A model generated the notes under the pieces. It was not told the origin of the DNA and searched no databases. It was given only the letters and a program-made list of their open reading frames with translations. Below are positions 6,173-8,687 of a stretch of DNA of 8,687 nucleotides, in pieces (position 1 is the first letter of the stretch; each line of letters opens with the position of its first letter). A program made the translations under genes and the position numbers. The stretch spans positions 1 to 8,687 of the forward strand of contig JAOUPW010000051.1 in assembly GCA_029879665.1 (NCBI GenBank), given 5' to 3'. The stretch comes from Rhodospirillales bacterium (GTDB taxonomy: Bacteria; Pseudomonadota; Alphaproteobacteria; Rhodospirillales; JAOUPW01).

Positions 6173-7069
6173 ATGTTATCGCGCTTAAGGGGGGAACGTG
6201 CCTTGGCGATCCGGTTCATTCTGGCGGTTGTTTTGTCGGTCTTGGTCGCGGCGCCGGCTTGGGCTGCGCCGAGCGCTGTGTTGTGGGACCGCTGGACCGA
6301 GCAGGATGCGGCCTCGAAACAAATCATCGATCATTCTTTCTGGGACGGATTCATCAAGTCCTTCGTGGTCCGGGGGGGCGATGGTATCAACCGGGTGGCC
6401 TATGCCCGGGCACTCAAGGAACAAAAGGCGTTATCTTCCTATCTGAAGCAGCTTCAGTTGGTTCCCATCGGCCGCTACAACCGCAATGAACAGCTCGCTT
6501 ATTGGATCAACCTGTATAACGCGCTTACCGTATCGATGATCCTCGAGAATTATCCGGTGGGTTCAATTAAGGAAATAACTCTGGAAAAAAAAGATGCCTC
6601 GGATTTTGTCTTTGGCCTGCCGAAACTTCTATCGCGATTGTTTTCAGATGGTCCGTGGGACGGAAAACTTGCAATGGTCCAAGGGGTCGAGCTTAGCCTC
6701 AATGATATCGAACACCGGATTCTCCGCCCCATCTGGAAAGATCCCCGAATTCATTACGCGCTGAACTGCGCCGCCATTGGCTGTCCCAATTTACAGGGCC
6801 GCGCCTTCACCGGCGCCAATGCCGAAACTCTGCTCGAAAAGGGCGCCCGGGATTTCGTCAATCATCCCCGAGCCGTCACCATCAAAGAAGAGAAAGGTCT
6901 ATTCGTTTCAAGCCTTTATATCTGGTACATGGACGATTTCGGCGGCAAGGAAATCAATGTGCTGCGCCATTTGCACAAATATGCCCATCCGATTCTGCGT
7001 TCGGCGATCGGGGAATTTACCGAAATTTCCGGCGATGAATATGACTGGTCCCTGAACGAAGCCCGCTAG
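6173..7069 (+). CDS. Exported DUF547 domain protein
   Basis: This 298-residue protein has a Sec-type signal peptide: a basic start (MLSRLRGERALAIR), a hydrophobic core (residues 14-27) and AWA followed by APS, giving probable cleavage after Ala31. The mature part is a DUF547 domain. Its hallmarks are EQLAYWINLYNALTV (106-120), YPVGSI (127-132), a Trp-containing PWDG (161-164), LNDIEHRILRP (176-186), DPRIHYALNCAAIGCPNL (190-207, Cys199 and Cys204) and SSLYIWYMDDFGG (246-258). The biochemical function of DUF547 is not established. The conserved Cys, His and Asn residues and a papain-like/transglutaminase-like appearance suggest an enzyme, but that is inference. Its own Shine-Dalgarno and an AT-rich upstream patch suggest it can be transcribed apart from the kinase. 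It converges on the gamma-glutamyltransferase gene with 24 nt between the stops. Confidence 0.93.
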   Translation: MLSRLRGERALAIRFILAVVLSVLVAAPAWAAPSAVLWDRWTEQDAASKQIIDHSFWDGFIKSFVVRGGDGINRVAYARALKEQKALSSYLKQLQLVPIGRYNRNEQLAYWINLYNALTVSMILENYPVGSIKEITLEKKDASDFVFGLPKLLSRLFSDGPWDGKLAMVQGVELSLNDIEHRILRPIWKDPRIHYALNCAAIGCPNLQGRAFTGANAETLLEKGARDFVNHPRAVTIKEEKGLFVSSLYIWYMDDFGGKEINVLRHLHKYAHPILRSAIGEFTEISGDEYDWSLNEAR

Positions 7070-7081
7070 GGAACTGCGGGC
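7061..7081. terminator. GC hairpin between the convergent genes, possible transcription end
   Basis: GCCCGC (7061-7066) and GCGGGC (7076-7081) form a perfect 6-bp stem around a 9-nt loop that contains the DUF547 stop codon. Neither strand has a following T-run, so this is not a classical intrinsic terminator. Its place between convergent stops makes a shared end signal possible. Confidence 0.3.
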
Positions 7082-7093
7082 GGCTGATCCGAC

Positions 7094-8687
7094 CTAATCG
7101 CCGAGCGCCACGCCTTCGCGTCTAGCATCGGCGCCGCCGGTTAGCCCGCGTTGATCAATGCGGATGCCGTGCAGCCCGCTGGTCATGTCGCGGACGAGAA
7201 TCTTATGTCCCATATTCTCCAGCATGGGTTTAAGGGATTCCGCGCCCGTTCCCTTTTCCAGGTCGGTCGGGCCGTTGCGGTTGACGAAATGAGGAAGGTT
7301 AATGGCGCGCTGGATGTCGAGCTTCCAGTCGAGGGCGGCGATCAGGGTTTTTGCCACGTACCCGATGATGCGCGATCCCCCAGGTGATCCGACCGCCATG
7401 ATCAGCTTGCCCCGCCTTTCCAGCACCAGGGTTGGGGCCATGGAACTGCGCGGTCGCTTGCCCGGTCCGGCCCGGTTGGCAACCGGACGCCCGTTGCGTT
7501 CCGGGAGAAAGGAAAAATCCGTCAACTGGTTGTTGAGCAGGAATCCCCGGACCATCAGGCGCGAGCCGAAGGCGTTCTCGATGCTGGTGGTCATGGAAAC
7601 GGCATTACCAGAACCATCGACAATGCTCAGATGTGATGTGGACCGGCCTTTGCGGCTGCTGTCCGGGGCGAGGTTGAGCCTTGCGTTTTGCCGGGGCGTT
7701 CCCGGTTCCGCCTTGCCCAGGGATTGGGTGGCGGAGATCAGTTGCGACCGGCTGGCAAGGTATCCGGGGTCAAGCAGGCCCGGCGGCAAGGAAACATAAT
7801 CCGTATCGGCGATGTAGGAATTGCGGTCGGCGAAGGCGAGACGACTTGCCTCCAAGATCAGATGGGCAGCCTGCGCATTGGGGGTGCCGTCCGCGTCCGG
7901 CGGCAACCGGGCAAGATCAAAACGTTCAACAAGCGCGAGCAGCTGCAAGGTGGTGATGCCACCCGAGGACGGCGGCGGCATGCCGCAAACACGCCATGTT
8001 CGGTAAGGAAGGCAGACAGGCGGCCGTTTTATTGCCCGGTAAGCGGATAAGTCAGCGGTGGTCATAGCCGCTGGATTTTTTTTCGCAAGGTTGACGACCC
8101 GAACGAGATCCGCGGCCAGGCGACCCTGATAAAACGCGTCACTTCCACCTTTTGCAATCCTTCGGAAGCTATCCGCCAGGGCCGGGTTGCGCAGGCGGGC
8201 GCCGGCGGGTTTCGCGGAACCCTGTTGATCATAGAAATACGTTTTCGCCGGGGCGAAGGTCCTGAGGTGTTTGTCTCTTGCCAACAGGCCGTGAAGTCGG
8301 GGAGAGATGGCAAAGCCTTTTTCCGCCAGCTCGATGGCCGGGGTGAACAGATCCGCCCAGGGCAGCCTGCCGTGTTCTCGGTGTGCCATTTCCAGCATTC
8401 GCAGCAATCCGGGAACGCCGACCGACAATCCGCCGACAGCGGCGTCATAAAATTTTCTCGGTTTTCCATCCTTGCCGAGAAACATATCCGGCGAGGCGGA
8501 CGCGGGGGCGGATTCGCGACCGTCATAGGCGGAAACTTCGCCAGTGGATGATTGGTAATGAAGCAGAAAGCCGCCGCCGCCGATACCGGACGACTGCGGC
8601 TCGACCAGGTTCAGCACCATCTGGGCGGCAATGGCGGCGTCGACGGCGCTGCCGCCGCCATTGCCGCCCAGATGGTGCTGAACCTGG
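7094..8687 (-). CDS. ggt: Gamma-glutamyltransferase, 5' end missing at the right edge
   Basis: Gamma-glutamyltransferase cleaves or transfers the gamma-glutamyl group of glutathione and related amides. It is usually exported and self-cleaves into two subunits. The frame is open to the window edge. Counted from the internal Met codon at 8618-8620, it shows NLVEPQSSGIGGGGF (4-18), AYDGRESAPA (31-40), PPPSSGGIT (215-223), the cleavage site and Thr nucleophile in STSHLSIVD (Thr328, codon 7637-7639), LLNNQLTDF (361-369), KRPRSSMAPT (388-397) and GSPGGSRII (411-419). Subunit processing and catalytic residues therefore look intact. Codons before that Met read GGSAVDAAIAAQ, the expected family sequence, so this Met is internal and the real start with its signal peptide is outside. 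Residues further upstream (QVQHHLGGNG) fall in an inverted copy of the gene's own coding sequence and are probably artefactual. The stop is TAG at 7094-7096. Confidence 0.94.
   Translation of the reverse strand, partial: QVQHHLGGNGGGSAVDAAIAAQMVLNLVEPQSSGIGGGGFLLHYQSSTGEVSAYDGRESAPASASPDMFLGKDGKPRKFYDAAVGGLSVGVPGLLRMLEMAHREHGRLPWADLFTPAIELAEKGFAISPRLHGLLARDKHLRTFAPAKTYFYDQQGSAKPAGARLRNPALADSFRRIAKGGSDAFYQGRLAADLVRVVNLAKKNPAAMTTADLSAYRAIKRPPVCLPYRTWRVCGMPPPSSGGITTLQLLALVERFDLARLPPDADGTPNAQAAHLILEASRLAFADRNSYIADTDYVSLPPGLLDPGYLASRSQLISATQSLGKAEPGTPRQNARLNLAPDSSRKGRSTSHLSIVDGSGNAVSMTTSIENAFGSRLMVRGFLLNNQLTDFSFLPERNGRPVANRAGPGKRPRSSMAPTLVLERRGKLIMAVGSPGGSRIIGYVAKTLIAALDWKLDIQRAINLPHFVNRNGPTDLEKGTGAESLKPMLENMGHKILVRDMTSGLHGIRIDQRGLTGGADARREGVALGD
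8605..8687. repeat. Perfect 35-nt inverted repeat ending at the window edge
   Basis: Left arm 8605-8639 begins CCAGGTTCAGCACC and right arm 8653-8687 ends GGTGCTGAACCTGG. They are exact reverse complements around a 13-nt centre (8640-8652). The left arm encodes the conserved VDAAIAAQMVLNLV part of gamma-glutamyltransferase on the minus strand. The right arm is therefore the same coding DNA turned round, placed where the protein's N-terminal part should be. A fold-back artefact at a contig end is the likeliest origin. Confidence 0.9.

Noticed and set aside
7094..8620. Taking the Met codon at 8618-8620 as the gamma-glutamyltransferase start
   Set aside because: The codons just before it encode the conserved family sequence GGSAVDAAIAAQ, so the Met is internal.
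1..8687. CRISPR array, tRNA, insertion sequence or prophage genes
   Set aside because: I found no regularly spaced repeats, tRNA-like cloverleaf, transposase or phage motifs; coding genes fill nearly all of the window.

Overview
The window looks like part of an alphaproteobacterial chromosome, most probably Rhodospirillales-like and moderately GC-rich. The best evidence is the left edge, where rpmH-rnpA-yidD-yidC lie head to tail on the minus strand. This is the conserved ribosomal protein L34 / RNase P / membrane insertase block, and YidC and RnpA read like alphaproteobacterial family members. No 16S rRNA or other taxonomic marker is present, so placement below class level is a guess.

Layout. 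Positions 1-2306 hold the housekeeping block on the minus strand: rpmH (GTG start, strong Shine-Dalgarno), rnpA, yidD and yidC. The 3' end of yidC runs off the left edge. A well-formed sigma70-type promoter sits just upstream of rpmH. Positions 2307-2483 form a divergent intergenic region that also carries a 26-bp dyad just before the next gene. Positions 2484-6071, plus strand, hold three tightly packed genes with overlaps or almost no spacing: a TVP38/TMEM64 (VTT, DedA-like) membrane protein, an FAD-dependent disulfide oxidoreductase of the Lpd/MerA class, and a membrane-bound sensor histidine kinase with no response regulator in view. After a short AT-rich spacer with a possible terminator and promoter, 6173-7069 encodes an exported DUF547 protein. 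Converging on it from the right is a gamma-glutamyltransferase gene (7094 to the right edge, minus strand), which lacks its 5' end.

How the genes may work together. The minus-strand block is translation and membrane-protein biogenesis machinery. The plus-strand trio is probably one transcription unit, in which a membrane VTT protein is translationally coupled to a flavin disulfide reductase. The kinase may sense an envelope signal relevant to that pair. The oxidoreductase has the CxxxxC redox motif but Tyr where dihydrolipoamide dehydrogenases have the catalytic His, so its substrate is unknown. It lacks the metal-binding features of true mercuric reductase. A thiol or glutathione theme with the adjacent gamma-glutamyltransferase is possible but is inference only.

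The last 83 bases form a near-complete hairpin: two perfect 35-nt inverted arms around 13 nt, ending exactly at the window edge. This is most simply a fold-back assembly or amplification artefact, and sequence beyond about 8652 should not be trusted as real gene sequence.
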